Positions 7,115-16,221 of a DNA stretch of 41,665 bases are shown here, one piece after another. Origin of the DNA: Candidatus Eisenbergiella merdipullorum (lineage in GTDB: Bacteria; Bacillota; Clostridia; Lachnospirales; Lachnospiraceae); the NCBI GenBank assembly GCA_019118445.1, contig DWYY01000175.1, forward strand, positions 1 through 41,665, written 5' to 3'. How positions within the stretch are numbered: the stretch's first letter is position 1; each line of letters opens with the position of its first letter. The position numbers and the translations under genes are program-made. The notes beneath the pieces were generated by a model that saw only the letters and a list, made by a program, of their open reading frames with translations, did no database searches and was not told the origin of the DNA.

Positions 7115-7672
7115 TTACCGCGCCGCCACGTTCTGCCTCTTCTGAAACCGGACCATCCCAGTACGATTTAACGCCACCATTATGGCAGGAATCAGGATAA
7201 GCTGCAGGATAATTCCGGGAACCGCGTTGAGGAATGCGCCCGCAAGAAACATCTGCAGGGTGAAGCCCGTGCCGGACACGCCGAGCAAGATCATCTGCAT
7301 GATGCCCCAGACTGCCCGGCCCGCCAGCATAGCCGCGATCAGGCAGCGGTAAAGGGCGATCACGCACTGCCAGCGGGACAGCCCATACAGAAGCCCGGCC
7401 ACAAGCCCATAGGTGAGAAGCTCACAGGACATGGAAACTCCGGTAGGAAACAAGATCGGCATTCCGAAAATCACATATCTTAACAAGGGCAGGATAAAAC
7501 CCACCGCCGCGCCATGCTGCCAGCCACAGATCAGGCCGCACAGAAAAACCGGGATATGCATGGGAAGCAGCATGCTTCCAATCTGCGGGATCTGCCCGGT
7601 AAAAAACGGGAGCACTAGGCCGACGGCGAGAAACATGGCCGCCAGCGTCATATTCTTAATGTTCTGCTTCAT
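7115..7672 (-). CDS. ECF transporter substrate-binding (S) component
   Basis: A 185-residue, six-segment hydrophobic protein. The N-terminus MKQNIKNMTLAAMFLAVGLV has the small-residue first helix that S-components use to contact the shared T-component. The LLPMHIPVFLCGLICGW and GFILPLLRY stretches are typical of vitamin-type ECF S proteins. ECF transporters import micronutrients using a shared energising module encoded elsewhere; no A or T gene is in this window. Substrate is unknown. The SD AAGGAGG fits the start. It lies between a GT51 gene and a uridine-kinase-like gene in one minus-strand run, and the kinase is the best clue to the substrate class. Confidence 0.8.
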   Translation of the reverse strand: MKQNIKNMTLAAMFLAVGLVLPFFTGQIPQIGSMLLPMHIPVFLCGLICGWQHGAAVGFILPLLRYVIFGMPILFPTGVSMSCELLTYGLVAGLLYGLSRWQCVIALYRCLIAAMLAGRAVWGIMQMILLGVSGTGFTLQMFLAGAFLNAVPGIILQLILIPAIMVALNRTGMVRFQKRQNVAAR

Positions 7673-7694
7673 AGATCTCTTCCTCCTTCAGATA

Positions 7695-8444
7695 TTACTC
7701 CTCCCCCGCCTGCTGGATCTCGCCATTCTGCCGGATCTCTCCCTCCGCCAGGATCGCATCCGCCTGCTTCTGCGTGATATAGTCCTGCTCCACCATACAC
7801 TCCAGGACCGTCCTCTGCCTCTGCGCAGCCAGCGTGGGGCTGTTGGTGAGAGAATAGACAGAAGGCGCGTTTGGAATCCCCGCCAGCAAAGTGCTCTCAT
7901 AATCGGTCATCTGAGAGGGCTCCTTTCCGAAATACCCCTCTGCTGCATCATAAACACAGTAATAGCCGCTGCCAAAATAGATGGTGTTCAGGTACAGCTC
8001 CAGAATCTCGTCCTTGGTATAATCCCGCTCCAGATCAAAGGCCACAAACAGCTCTGCCACCTTACGGAGAAATTTTTTCTCCTGGGTAAAATACATGTTC
8101 TTGGCAAGCTGCTGGGTAATGGTGCTTCCGCCCTCCGCCAGCTCCCCCTCCCGCAGGTTGATGATGACCGCCCGTCCCGTGGAAATCAGGTCAAAGCCGC
8201 CATGCTTATAGAAACGACTGTCCTCCACAGCGACCACTGCCTCTTTATAGATATCAGGCAGCTCGTCCAGCGTGGTATAATGGGGAATCGCCCGGATCTG
8301 CGCCACCTTTTGGGAAATGGGCACCTCTCCCGTCACCTGTTTATAAATCTGATAACCCTGCCAGACCAGCCTGCCGCCGAATACGGCAGCGCCGGCAAAT
8401 AAGACTAGCAGGGTAAAAAGGATCAGTTTCTTCAAAAAACGCAT
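7695..8444 (-). CDS. Monofunctional GT51 peptidoglycan glycosyltransferase
   Basis: A 249-residue membrane-anchored protein: one N-terminal helix (about 5-27), then a transglycosylase domain of the class A PBP/MtgA type. VAVEDSRFYKHGGFD contains the catalytic glutamate E74; EGGSTITQQLAKN and the LNTIYFGSG block follow. It polymerises lipid II into glycan strands outside the membrane. There is no transpeptidase domain and the sequence ends with a short Gln/Glu-rich tail, so it is monofunctional by length, not visibly truncated. The downstream genes (ECF S-component and kinase) follow closely enough for co-transcription but have no obvious functional tie. Confidence 0.88.
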   Translation of the reverse strand: MRFLKKLILFTLLVLFAGAAVFGGRLVWQGYQIYKQVTGEVPISQKVAQIRAIPHYTTLDELPDIYKEAVVAVEDSRFYKHGGFDLISTGRAVIINLREGELAEGGSTITQQLAKNMYFTQEKKFLRKVAELFVAFDLERDYTKDEILELYLNTIYFGSGYYCVYDAAEGYFGKEPSQMTDYESTLLAGIPNAPSVYSLTNSPTLAAQRQRTVLECMVEQDYITQKQADAILAEGEIRQNGEIQQAGEE

Positions 8445-8546
8445 CTTGCTTCCTCTTCCGCTCTTCCTGTATACTACATAAGGATATGACTACTGCCGGA
8501 TTAGTGTATCACAAAGGAGAAGGTTCTATCAAGTGCGAGAGGAGAA

Positions 8547-9812
8547 ATGCGCGATATGAAAAAATTTTGCCGGAAGCACCTTATGCTGTTATCTTTCCTG
8601 TGTTCTCTGCTGATCGGGACGATGATCGGTATCCTGCCATATATGCCATCCATCCGGTCAGCAGAAAACTTCTCGCCGGATATCCTGTTTATGGGACTGC
8701 CCATTGGAATTTTCCTGATCCATCCCTTGGTCCTTACCCTCTTTAACCTGATTTTTGTTTTTCTTCGTCCAGACGACCCACAGACCGCGTACTCCTGCTG
8801 GCTCTGCGAAATCCTCACCCTGATGTGCGGCTTCTTCTACTCCGTCCTGCTTCTCTCCTTTTCCAATATCACGTTTTCGGACTGGCCGGTAATCCTACGC
8901 AACAGTCAGGTCCATACGCCGATCTGGACACAAGGGATCCTGTCAGTCATCCTGCTGTCCCTGATCGGGATCGCAGGTTTTGCGGTTCTCAATCTGGTCA
9001 GCCTCTCCAAAATGCCGCCGCTTCTTTCGGTTCTTTCCATCTCCGCCATGTATCTGGGGATGGCAGAATGCGTTCTCTGGATCCTTCAGGTCTTTTCCCC
9101 AGATCTGACCCGTTTTTATCTGTGCCTGCTCCCCTTCAACTGCATTCTGATCGGCATCCGCACGATCCGCCGGAAAATGGCGGAATGGAGGAGCCTGCAG
9201 CCCGTCGGAACAGTGCGTCTTCAGAACAGGACACTGGAATGGCTGAATCAAAGACTTCTGGATTCCGGCCGCTGGCCGGCGGCGGCATTTCTGCTGGCCT
9301 GGCCGCTTCTCGGCATCGCGCTCTGCGTTCTGATCCTCCTCTGTCAGCGGCCGGACAGCATCATACGCGCATGGACGGAAACCAGCGACTGGAATTTGTC
9401 CACAAGGGTCTCGCCGCAGAACGTGCTTTATGATGAACATTATCTGTGTACCGCGGCCGCAGGCGGGCATCCCCGGATCGTAAAGCCGCTGCGCATGGGC
9501 ATCCGGCACGGCCATTGGGTGATCGTCAACCGCCAGCTCTGTATTGCCAACGCCTTTGAACAGATCCTAGAAGAGCAAATGCCCCACTTTCATTGGATCA
9601 TCCGCTCTTTCTATGACAGATATGGATTTCCGGTGGCAAGGCTGATCCGCTCTCCCTATGCGGCGGATGCCGTTTATCTGCTCATGAAGCCGCTGGAATG
9701 GCTGTTTCTGGCAGTTCTGTATGCGGCCGACGTGAAGCCGGAAAACCGGATCGCACTGCAGTATCTGCCGAAGATGCCGGAGGATTTCACTCCATCCGCC
9801 AGTGATCGTTAA
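8547..9812 (+). CDS. DUF6688-like membrane protein of unknown function
   Basis: A 421-residue protein with roughly seven hydrophobic segments in the first 270 residues. A soluble C-terminal part follows, containing LYDEHYLCTAAAGGHP, GIRHGHWVIVNRQLCIANAF and FYDRYGFPVARLI. This C-terminal block is what I recognise from Firmicutes proteins annotated DUF6688; no function is known to me. The Cys and His residues (HYLC, GGHP, RHGH) could form a metal site, which is speculation. Two in-frame ATGs, 8547 and 8556, share the SD region GAGAGGAG; spacing is short for the first and long for the second, so the start is uncertain by three codons. Confidence 0.65.
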   Translation: MRDMKKFCRKHLMLLSFLCSLLIGTMIGILPYMPSIRSAENFSPDILFMGLPIGIFLIHPLVLTLFNLIFVFLRPDDPQTAYSCWLCEILTLMCGFFYSVLLLSFSNITFSDWPVILRNSQVHTPIWTQGILSVILLSLIGIAGFAVLNLVSLSKMPPLLSVLSISAMYLGMAECVLWILQVFSPDLTRFYLCLLPFNCILIGIRTIRRKMAEWRSLQPVGTVRLQNRTLEWLNQRLLDSGRWPAAAFLLAWPLLGIALCVLILLCQRPDSIIRAWTETSDWNLSTRVSPQNVLYDEHYLCTAAAGGHPRIVKPLRMGIRHGHWVIVNRQLCIANAFEQILEEQMPHFHWIIRSFYDRYGFPVARLIRSPYAADAVYLLMKPLEWLFLAVLYAADVKPENRIALQYLPKMPEDFTPSASDR

Positions 9813-9963
9813 GGATACGGGCAGCGATTTTCCTTGCCAGCGCGCTGGTCACCTTCTCCCCGTCCGTCTGTCCCAGATGGACGCAGAAGTATCGATTCCA
9901 TTCCCTGTTCCAGAAGTATTCCCCGCCCCATCTCCGGACGGAATTTTCCGCTGACTGATTCAT
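9787..9963 (-). CDS. Possible small protein, unrecognised
   Basis: A 58-residue frame, tryptophan- and arginine-rich (RRWGGEYFWNREWNRYF), with an acidic and helical-looking C-terminus. It overlaps the end of the DUF6688-like gene by 26 bp on the opposite strand. No convincing ribosome site precedes the ATG at 9963, and I know of no matching family. It is listed only because it fills an otherwise empty 270-bp gap; it may be non-coding. Confidence 0.2.
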   Translation of the reverse strand: MNQSAENSVRRWGGEYFWNREWNRYFCVHLGQTDGEKVTSALARKIAARILNDHWRME

Positions 9964-9993
9964 TTTACAATGGTATTTTATGAGACACAGTAA

Positions 9994-10032
9994 AACGGCT
10001 GGAGGAATGAAAACGCTCACTCCCCAGCCGTT
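9994..10032. terminator. Bidirectional terminator between converging genes
   Basis: AACGGCTGG (9994-10002) pairs with CCAGCCGTT (10024-10032). On the plus strand it is followed by CTTTCGCTTCT, on the minus strand by TTACTGTG, so termination is more likely for the plus-strand membrane gene, but both are possible. Confidence 0.6.
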
Positions 10033-10082
10033 CTTTCGCTTCTGATTTAATTCCGTGTTAAAATATCCGGAAAAGCCAGATC

Positions 10083-11084
10083 TTATCCCTCAAAGGGCAC
10101 CACATCCTTTACTGCCTCCTGCAGGGTGATCTCCTGATCCCCGTTGTCAATATCGATCAGGCGGTATCTGTCATTTCCCATTCCCAGCTCCTTCATGTAG
10201 GTGAGCTGGCGCAGGCCGTGACGGGACTCCATCCGCTCCACCAGCGCGTGGCGGTCTTCCTCCTTCAGAGCATAGACCAGATCCACTGAGGCCTGGTCGA
10301 TGGCCAGAATGTCAAGGGAAGCAAGAATTCCGATATTTGGCGTAACGACAGGCTGCGCGGCGACGCCCTCACAGTCGCAGGAAACGGACATATTGCGCAG
10401 CACGTTCACGAAACTGATGTGCTCTCCGAAATGATCCACGACAGATTTGGCAGACTCCATCATCCGTTCCATGAATTCCTCTTTGGCGATATCCCACTGA
10501 TCGTCAGAACCAGGCGTGGTATGGATCATGGCCTTACCGATCCGTCCGTCCGCACATCCGATTCCGATGTTCTTGCCGGAGCCGCCGAAGCCGCCCTGCG
10601 TGTGGCCCTTAAAATGGGTCAGGACAAACAGGGAATCGTAATTGAGCAGATTCTTTCCCACATGCATCTCGGTAAACCATTTTCCTCCCTTCACGGGAAG
10701 AACAGCAGAGCCATCCTCGTCCAGAATATCCACCGGACAGAAGGTCCAGCCGTTCACCTTCAGGGTTTTCCTGTGCCCCTCCGTAGTATACCGGTCTCCG
10801 TCATAATAAGAATTGGTCTCCACCACCGCGGCGTCCGGCAGGTCCTTCTCCATCAGATTCTTCACCCAGGGGCGTGGAATGATGTTCGGTCCATGGGGCT
10901 CTCCGGTATGGAGCTTGATGCCCACCTTTCCGGTCATGTTGTCCGCAATACGGCGGTAAATCTTTTCCAGTCCCTCCGCAGAAAGACCTCTTGTGAAATA
11001 GACGATGGATTCGGCTCCGGTGCGTTCCTCATACGGAATGTAGTGATCGCCGCCGGTGCCGGGTACGGGCTTCTGATTTGACAT
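10083..11084 (-). CDS. DUF362 family protein
   Basis: A 333-residue protein with the DUF362 core: GKVGIKLHTGEPHGPN near residues 52-67, VVETNSYYDGDR, THFKGHTQGGFGGSGKNIGIG around 160-180 and CSCDCEGVAAQP-like cysteines in the last third. DUF362 proteins are often fused to ferredoxin domains; here no CxxCxxC pair is present, so it is the single-domain form. Biochemical function is not established. The ATG at 11084 is preceded by GGAGGAATTATC. It has its own promoter (11130-11158) and a terminator after its stop, so it is probably monocistronic. Confidence 0.75.
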   Translation of the reverse strand: MSNQKPVPGTGGDHYIPYEERTGAESIVYFTRGLSAEGLEKIYRRIADNMTGKVGIKLHTGEPHGPNIIPRPWVKNLMEKDLPDAAVVETNSYYDGDRYTTEGHRKTLKVNGWTFCPVDILDEDGSAVLPVKGGKWFTEMHVGKNLLNYDSLFVLTHFKGHTQGGFGGSGKNIGIGCADGRIGKAMIHTTPGSDDQWDIAKEEFMERMMESAKSVVDHFGEHISFVNVLRNMSVSCDCEGVAAQPVVTPNIGILASLDILAIDQASVDLVYALKEEDRHALVERMESRHGLRQLTYMKELGMGNDRYRLIDIDNGDQEITLQEAVKDVVPFEG

Positions 11085-11129
11085 GATAATTCCTCCATTC
11101 TCTTTACAATGTCAGGACTTCCCTTTTCA

Positions 11130-11158
11130 ATTATACTGCGGACTCTGCAGCAGGTCAA
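11130..11158 (-). promoter_or_regulatory. Promoter of the DUF362 gene
   Basis: On the minus strand TTGACC (11158-11153), 17 bp, then a perfect TATAAT (11135-11130). The spacer contains the palindrome CTGCAG. Confidence 0.75.
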
Positions 11159-11183
11159 AAGGATTCCCCCTGTTTTCTCAGCG

Positions 11184-11217
11184 AAAAAGAGCCGGCAGTC
11201 GGAAAGGCGCTGACTGC
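11184..11217 (-). terminator. Terminator after the MATE gene
   Basis: On the minus strand GCAGTC (11217-11212) pairs with GACTGC (11200-11195), continued by CGGCTC and a T5 run at 11188-11184. It lies 28 bp beyond the MATE stop. Confidence 0.5.
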
Positions 11218-11244
11218 TGATTCACCCGACGGCGCTTTGGCCGC

Positions 11245-12630
11245 TCACTTCAGGCCGGAGTCAGCGTCCTTCTGTGCCTTTGCCAGCCGGGAAAGCTTTC
11301 TCCAGAAAGGGATAAACAGGATCACCGCAGCCAGCATGGCGCCAAAATCCGCAATGGGAGTGGCCCACACAATGCCGTTTACGCCAGCCAGAGCGTTCAT
11401 CAGAAACATGAAGGGAATATCCAGACCGCCCTTTCTGAGCAGGGAGAGAATAGTCGGCTCCAGCTTTTTCCCGACAGACTGAAAGGAGGTGATCGCCAGC
11501 ATGGTCACGGAAATGCAGGGTCCCGTAATACAGATGATCCGCTGAAAAAGCTGTCCGTAATGAACCGTTTCCGCATCGTCAATGAAGGCATGGACTATCG
11601 GTCCGGCACAGGTAAACAGAAAAACCGTTCCGGCCACGGCAACCGTCAGGCTGAACAGGAAATTGGTTTTAATTGCTGAAGTCATCCGCCTGTAATTTTT
11701 CGCCGAATAGTTGTAACCGATGAGCGGCAGAACGCCCTGTGACATACCGGTTGCGATCGCGTAGGAAAGCATGTCCACCTTTTTGGCCACGCCGATCCCT
11801 GCGACTGCCGCGTTGGAATAGCCGGACATCAGCCGGTTGATGGTGATGTTGGAGAGCACGCCCATCAGATTCATCAGACAGCTTGGAAGCCCTACCAGCA
11901 ATACCTCCCGTGGGATTCCATGTCCCGGCGTATAATGCCGGGGATTCAGGGAAATATCGGTTTCCTTTCCCTTCCGCAGAATCAGCACAAGAAAATATCC
12001 GGTTGCAGCGGCGTTGGAAAGCATGGTAGCAATGGCCGCTCCGGCAATCTCCATCCCGAACGGGAAAATGAAAATAGGATCCAGAAGAATATTCAGGATT
12101 CCTCCCATCGCCATGCCGAAGCTTGCCTGCGCGGAATGCCCTTCCGCCCGGACCAGATGGGCCAGCTCTTGGTTCAGAACTGTAGGAACGGCGCCGACGG
12201 TGATCGTCCAGAAGATATACTGACAGCAGAAGCCATAGGTTTCCGCATCCGCTCCAACTGCCGGAAGCAGAACCGACCGGATGCAGGCCAGCAGAAGACC
12301 ATAAACCAGCGACACCCCTATGGAGGTCCAGATGCAGAAGGCGGCCGCCTGCTTTGCCTTCTGATGGTCCCCTGTTCCCAGGCTGCGGGACATCAGGCTG
12401 GAACCGCCGATGCCAAACAGATTGGCCAGCCCGGTAAGAAACACGAACATGGGCATACACAGGGAAACCGCAGCCACCTGGTTCGGATCCCCGATCTGCC
12501 CGATGAAAAAGGTGTCCGCCATGTTGTAAACAACCGTGATCAGCTGGCTGATCACCGTAGGAATGACCAGAGAGATCACCGCACGGCTGACCGGCGCATC
12601 TTCAAATAGAATCTGTTCCCTTGTTTTCAT
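11245..12630 (-). CDS. MATE-family multidrug efflux transporter
   Basis: A 461-residue protein with twelve hydrophobic segments in two MatE repeats. The N-terminal FEDAPVSRAVISLVIPTVIS and NMADTFFIGQIGDPNQVAAVS blocks are typical of MATE antiporters, which use sodium or proton gradients to export cationic or drug-like compounds. The frame is open to 12678, but I chose the ATG at 12630: GGAGGAGG lies 7 bases upstream, and that ATG overlaps the stop of the tetR gene (ATGA), giving translational coupling. Regulation is expected through that TetR repressor. The exported substrate is unknown. Confidence 0.9.
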   Translation of the reverse strand: MKTREQILFEDAPVSRAVISLVIPTVISQLITVVYNMADTFFIGQIGDPNQVAAVSLCMPMFVFLTGLANLFGIGGSSLMSRSLGTGDHQKAKQAAAFCIWTSIGVSLVYGLLLACIRSVLLPAVGADAETYGFCCQYIFWTITVGAVPTVLNQELAHLVRAEGHSAQASFGMAMGGILNILLDPIFIFPFGMEIAGAAIATMLSNAAATGYFLVLILRKGKETDISLNPRHYTPGHGIPREVLLVGLPSCLMNLMGVLSNITINRLMSGYSNAAVAGIGVAKKVDMLSYAIATGMSQGVLPLIGYNYSAKNYRRMTSAIKTNFLFSLTVAVAGTVFLFTCAGPIVHAFIDDAETVHYGQLFQRIICITGPCISVTMLAITSFQSVGKKLEPTILSLLRKGGLDIPFMFLMNALAGVNGIVWATPIADFGAMLAAVILFIPFWRKLSRLAKAQKDADSGLK

Positions 12631-13211
12631 TCTGCGCCTCCTCCATTTCCTGCCCGATGCAGCCCGTCCACCACACATTGAATGGCTATCCGGTAGCTTT
12701 CATCCACATCCGCCGGATAATGAGAAAATCCTCCGGCCTGCTCGTGAGCCGCAAATCCATACATGATACCGCGCAGCACCCTTTGCCAGTGAATCTGCTG
12801 TTCCTCTGAAAGTCCATAATCGGAGAGCACCCGGAGAATGGGCTTTATGATTTTTTCCGCCCCTTTGTCCAGCATCCGGTTCTCCTGACGAGCGAATCCC
12901 ATGATCACACGGTACAGCTGATAATGCTCTCTGGCAAAGGTCCGGAGCGCTTCCGCCAGCGCAAAAAGCGCCGCATCTCCTTTCTTTTCCGCAATCGCCT
13001 GACTCTCGGCGTCCACCAGCATGGAAACCGAAAAAAAACCCACTTCTTCCAGAAGATGGTCCATGCTCTCCACATGATTGTACAGGGAAGCTGTTTTTAC
13101 GTTCAGACTCCTTGCCAGTTCTCCCATGGAAAAGCCGGCCAGTCCATTTTCCTCAATCAGCTCCACCGCCTCCTGTACAATGCGTTCTTTTCCAAGTCCC
13201 TGCCTGGGCAT
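12627..13211 (-). CDS. TetR/AcrR-family repressor of the MATE operon
   Basis: A 194-residue regulator. The N-terminal helix-turn-helix covers RIVQEAVELIEENGLAGFSM to the recognition helix region VKTASLYNHVES (about residues 9-50), a standard TetR fold. The C-terminal half is the ligand-binding helical domain with a TetR_C-like HYQLYRVIMGFARQENR stretch. I chose the ATG at 13211 because GGAGGTGAGAGT precedes it; the frame upstream crosses the operators. Its stop overlaps the MATE start by four bases (ATGA). Two near-identical operators lie in its own promoter, so it is predicted to repress the whole operon and be released by a ligand, probably a substrate of the pump. Confidence 0.88.
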   Translation of the reverse strand: MPRQGLGKERIVQEAVELIEENGLAGFSMGELARSLNVKTASLYNHVESMDHLLEEVGFFSVSMLVDAESQAIAEKKGDAALFALAEALRTFAREHYQLYRVIMGFARQENRMLDKGAEKIIKPILRVLSDYGLSEEQQIHWQRVLRGIMYGFAAHEQAGGFSHYPADVDESYRIAIQCVVDGLHRAGNGGGAE

Positions 13212-13228
13212 ACTCTCACCTCCAAAAA

Positions 13229-13274
13229 CTAATAGCATTAGCAAAAGAATAAACTAATACCGTTAGTTTGTCAA
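13229..13274 (-). promoter_or_regulatory. tetR-MATE promoter with two tandem operators
   Basis: On the minus strand TTGACA (13274-13269) and TATTCT (13251-13246) are 17 bp apart. Two 13-bp palindromic sites, CTAACGGTATTAG (13266-13254, in the spacer) and CTAATGCTATTAG (13241-13229, just past the -10), match the pattern CTAAYGSTATTAG. Their centres are 25 bp apart, about 2.4 helix turns. Binding would block both RNA polymerase entry and clearance. Confidence 0.8.
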
Positions 13275-13332
13275 CATGATGTTCCCTTCATCGGATTTCA
13301 AAGTTCATCTGATGCCGAACTTTCCTCATTGA

Positions 13333-13378
13333 AAGCAAAGAATCAGCCGGCCCCCTGTTACGGGATTCCGGCTGATTC
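13333..13378 (-). terminator. Terminator after the DUF3784-like gene
   Basis: GAATCAGCCGG (13340-13350) and CCGGCTGATTC (13368-13378) form an 11-bp stem. On the minus strand it is followed by TTTGCTTTC, and on the plus strand by CTTTATTTCC. It ends the guaB transcript. Confidence 0.7.
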
Positions 13379-13380
13379 CT

Positions 13381-13740
13381 TTATTTCCTCTTGTCTATTC
13401 TATCGTTTTTCTTTTTACAGATCGTATTTCCCAAAATGACCATCACCAGGCAGTCGGCAAATATCAGCATAGCGGCGATTCCGGCAAGGGAGGCCGGGAG
13501 CACATCTTCAAACAGCTCCATGATCAAAATGATCACATCCGCTACAGCCAGACCGGCTCCCACCGTTCTGCACAGCTTTTTCGCATCGTATTTCTCTCTT
13601 TCCTTTTCAGACGCCGTATTGTATCCGGCGATCAGCCATTTTCCATGGCCGGAAAGCAGAAGGGCGGACAGGATGCCGATCAAAATGAAAACGGCCCATA
13701 TGACCCAGTCCGGTCCATTCTGTGTATCTGCCAGCGTCAT
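13381..13740 (-). CDS. DUF3784-like small membrane protein
   Basis: A 119-residue protein with three hydrophobic segments (about 13-28, 63-80 and 85-105). Between the first and second lies GKWLIAGYNTASEKEREKYD, the signature of DUF3784-type proteins (LIAGYNT), followed by a short Lys/Arg-rich tail. Function is unknown. I place the start at the ATG at 13740. The best SD, GGAGG at about 13753-13757, is 12-13 bases away and lies inside a duplicated copy of the guaB 3' end. The gene is 61 bp downstream of guaB and is probably read through from it. Confidence 0.65.
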   Translation of the reverse strand: MTLADTQNGPDWVIWAVFILIGILSALLLSGHGKWLIAGYNTASEKEREKYDAKKLCRTVGAGLAVADVIILIMELFEDVLPASLAGIAAMLIFADCLVMVILGNTICKKKNDRIDKRK

Positions 13741-13745
13741 AATTT

Positions 13746-15259
<1,514 letters not shown>

Positions 15260-15266
15260 CTAATCT

Positions 15267-15351
15267 CCTCCTTTTTGCCGCCGCAGGCGGCATCGTAAAT
15301 CATGAAAGAATGGCATATGCCATTCTCAGGTGCTGCCCTGCGGTCCGCACC
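15267..15351 (-). repeat. Composite hairpin-SD element R2 (guaB leader)
   Basis: Read on the minus strand, an imperfect stem (15351-15329, GGTGC/GCACC ends with a GCA loop) is followed by the perfect 18-bp palindrome GAATGGCATATGCCATTC (15325-15308). After a 15-base spacer comes the hairpin TGCCGCC-TGC-GGCGGCA (15292-15276), joined by AAAA to AGGAGG. The layout matches R1, R3 and R4 but with different stem sequences, and no second SD copy is seen upstream. A further GTCCGC/GCGGAC hairpin sits at 15384-15400. Confidence 0.7.
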
Positions 15352-15426
15352 TCGGGTTCTTTTGTTCTGAGTTTTCCCGCCGCGTCCGCGGAGTGCGGAC
15401 ATCTGCCGGAAAACGATGAATATAAA

Positions 15427-15451
15427 ACTGCCAGTAAAATTTACTGACAGT
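15427..15451 (-). terminator. Hairpin with T-run at the start of the guaB transcript
   Basis: ACTGCCAGTAAA (15427-15438) and TTTACTGACAGT (15440-15451) are near-perfect inverted repeats. On the minus strand the stem is followed by TTTATATTC. It lies only about 10-35 bases after the predicted start of transcription, so it could be an early attenuator or an operator. Confidence 0.4.
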
Positions 15452-15465
15452 TGTGTGTTTTAAGA

Positions 15466-15494
15466 AGTGTACCAGACTTGCCGTAAAATGTCAA
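15466..15494 (-). promoter_or_regulatory. Promoter of guaB
   Basis: On the minus strand TTGACA (15494-15489), 17 bp, TACACT (15471-15466). The -35 box overlaps the stop codon of the upstream DUF6106-like gene. The untranslated leader is about 200 bases long. Confidence 0.75.
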
Positions 15495-15988
15495 TCCGTA
15501 AATACTTTTCTGGGAGCGATGGACTTGATCGCCGCAACCATCTCCGCATTCGGCTCGAAAATGACACGCTTCTCTCCATTATATATCATGCAGTAACGCC
15601 TGTCCGGCTTCTCTTCCACGCCGGAGCTGTAATCCACATCCTTGAGCTGCCTGTTCTTGAATTCATCCAGATGCCAGGACTTGATGGGCGCCAGGATCTC
15701 CATCCGGCCCAGATCGAAGGTCTCGACCTTCTTTCTTCTGCTCTTTGCGAGGATCTTGTCCACGGAAAGCTGCCTGTCCACATACAGGTATTCATATTCC
15801 AGGCTTGCGTTCAGGCCCACAAAATAGGCCCCGACTCCTGCCGCGATGGCAACGATATAGAGAATGATGCTGCCCACGCTTCCGATCAGGAAAGCAAATA
15901 CCGCGATTATGATCAGCAGGACCTTCAGCGCCGTAAGCGCCGCGCTCTTCTTTCTTTTTACCATACATTCCACATAGGTTTCGTTCAT
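15491..15988 (-). CDS. DUF6106-like small membrane protein
   Basis: A 165-residue protein with the N-terminus MNETYVECMVKRKKS, two closely spaced hydrophobic helices (about 18-60) and a cytosolic C-terminal domain with YLYVDRQLSVDKILAKSRRK and MIYNGEKRVIFEPN. It resembles Lachnospiraceae proteins annotated DUF6106; the C-terminal part recalls a PH-like fold, but this is only an impression. Function is unknown. The start at 15988 is supported by AAGGAG six bases upstream; the longer open frame has no ribosome site. It has its own promoter and is followed by guaB. Confidence 0.6.
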   Translation of the reverse strand: MNETYVECMVKRKKSAALTALKVLLIIIAVFAFLIGSVGSIILYIVAIAAGVGAYFVGLNASLEYEYLYVDRQLSVDKILAKSRRKKVETFDLGRMEILAPIKSWHLDEFKNRQLKDVDYSSGVEEKPDRRYCMIYNGEKRVIFEPNAEMVAAIKSIAPRKVFTD

Positions 15989-16046
15989 CTCTGACTCCTT
16001 TTGCCCTGCAGACGCCGCAGCGTTGGGCTTTTTTATATTAGTTATT

Positions 16047-16075
16047 ATGATATTACAAATTTCGCCCGGTTGCAA
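16047..16075 (-). promoter_or_regulatory. Promoter of the DUF6106-like gene
   Basis: On the minus strand TTGCAA (16075-16070), 17 bp, TATCAT (16052-16047). A GCAGCG/CGCTGC-type hairpin lies in the leader at about 16004-16022. Confidence 0.65.
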
Positions 16076-16147
16076 GAAGCAAGTGAAAGGACACCAAAAA
16101 TTCACAGGGAATTTAGAAATTTTTCAGAAGTTTGGCGAAACGCTTCA

Positions 16148-16176
16148 TTGACTTTATTTTATCCACCGACTATCAT
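16148..16176 (+). promoter_or_regulatory. Promoter of the anchored protein at 16222
   Basis: TTGACT (16148-16153), 17 bp, TATCAT (16171-16176). It diverges from the DUF6106-like gene promoter with about 72 bp between the -35 boxes. Confidence 0.7.
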
Positions 16177-16221
16177 AGAAAAAGAATGAACAGCCGGCTT
16201 TTACGGCAGAAAGAGGAAACC

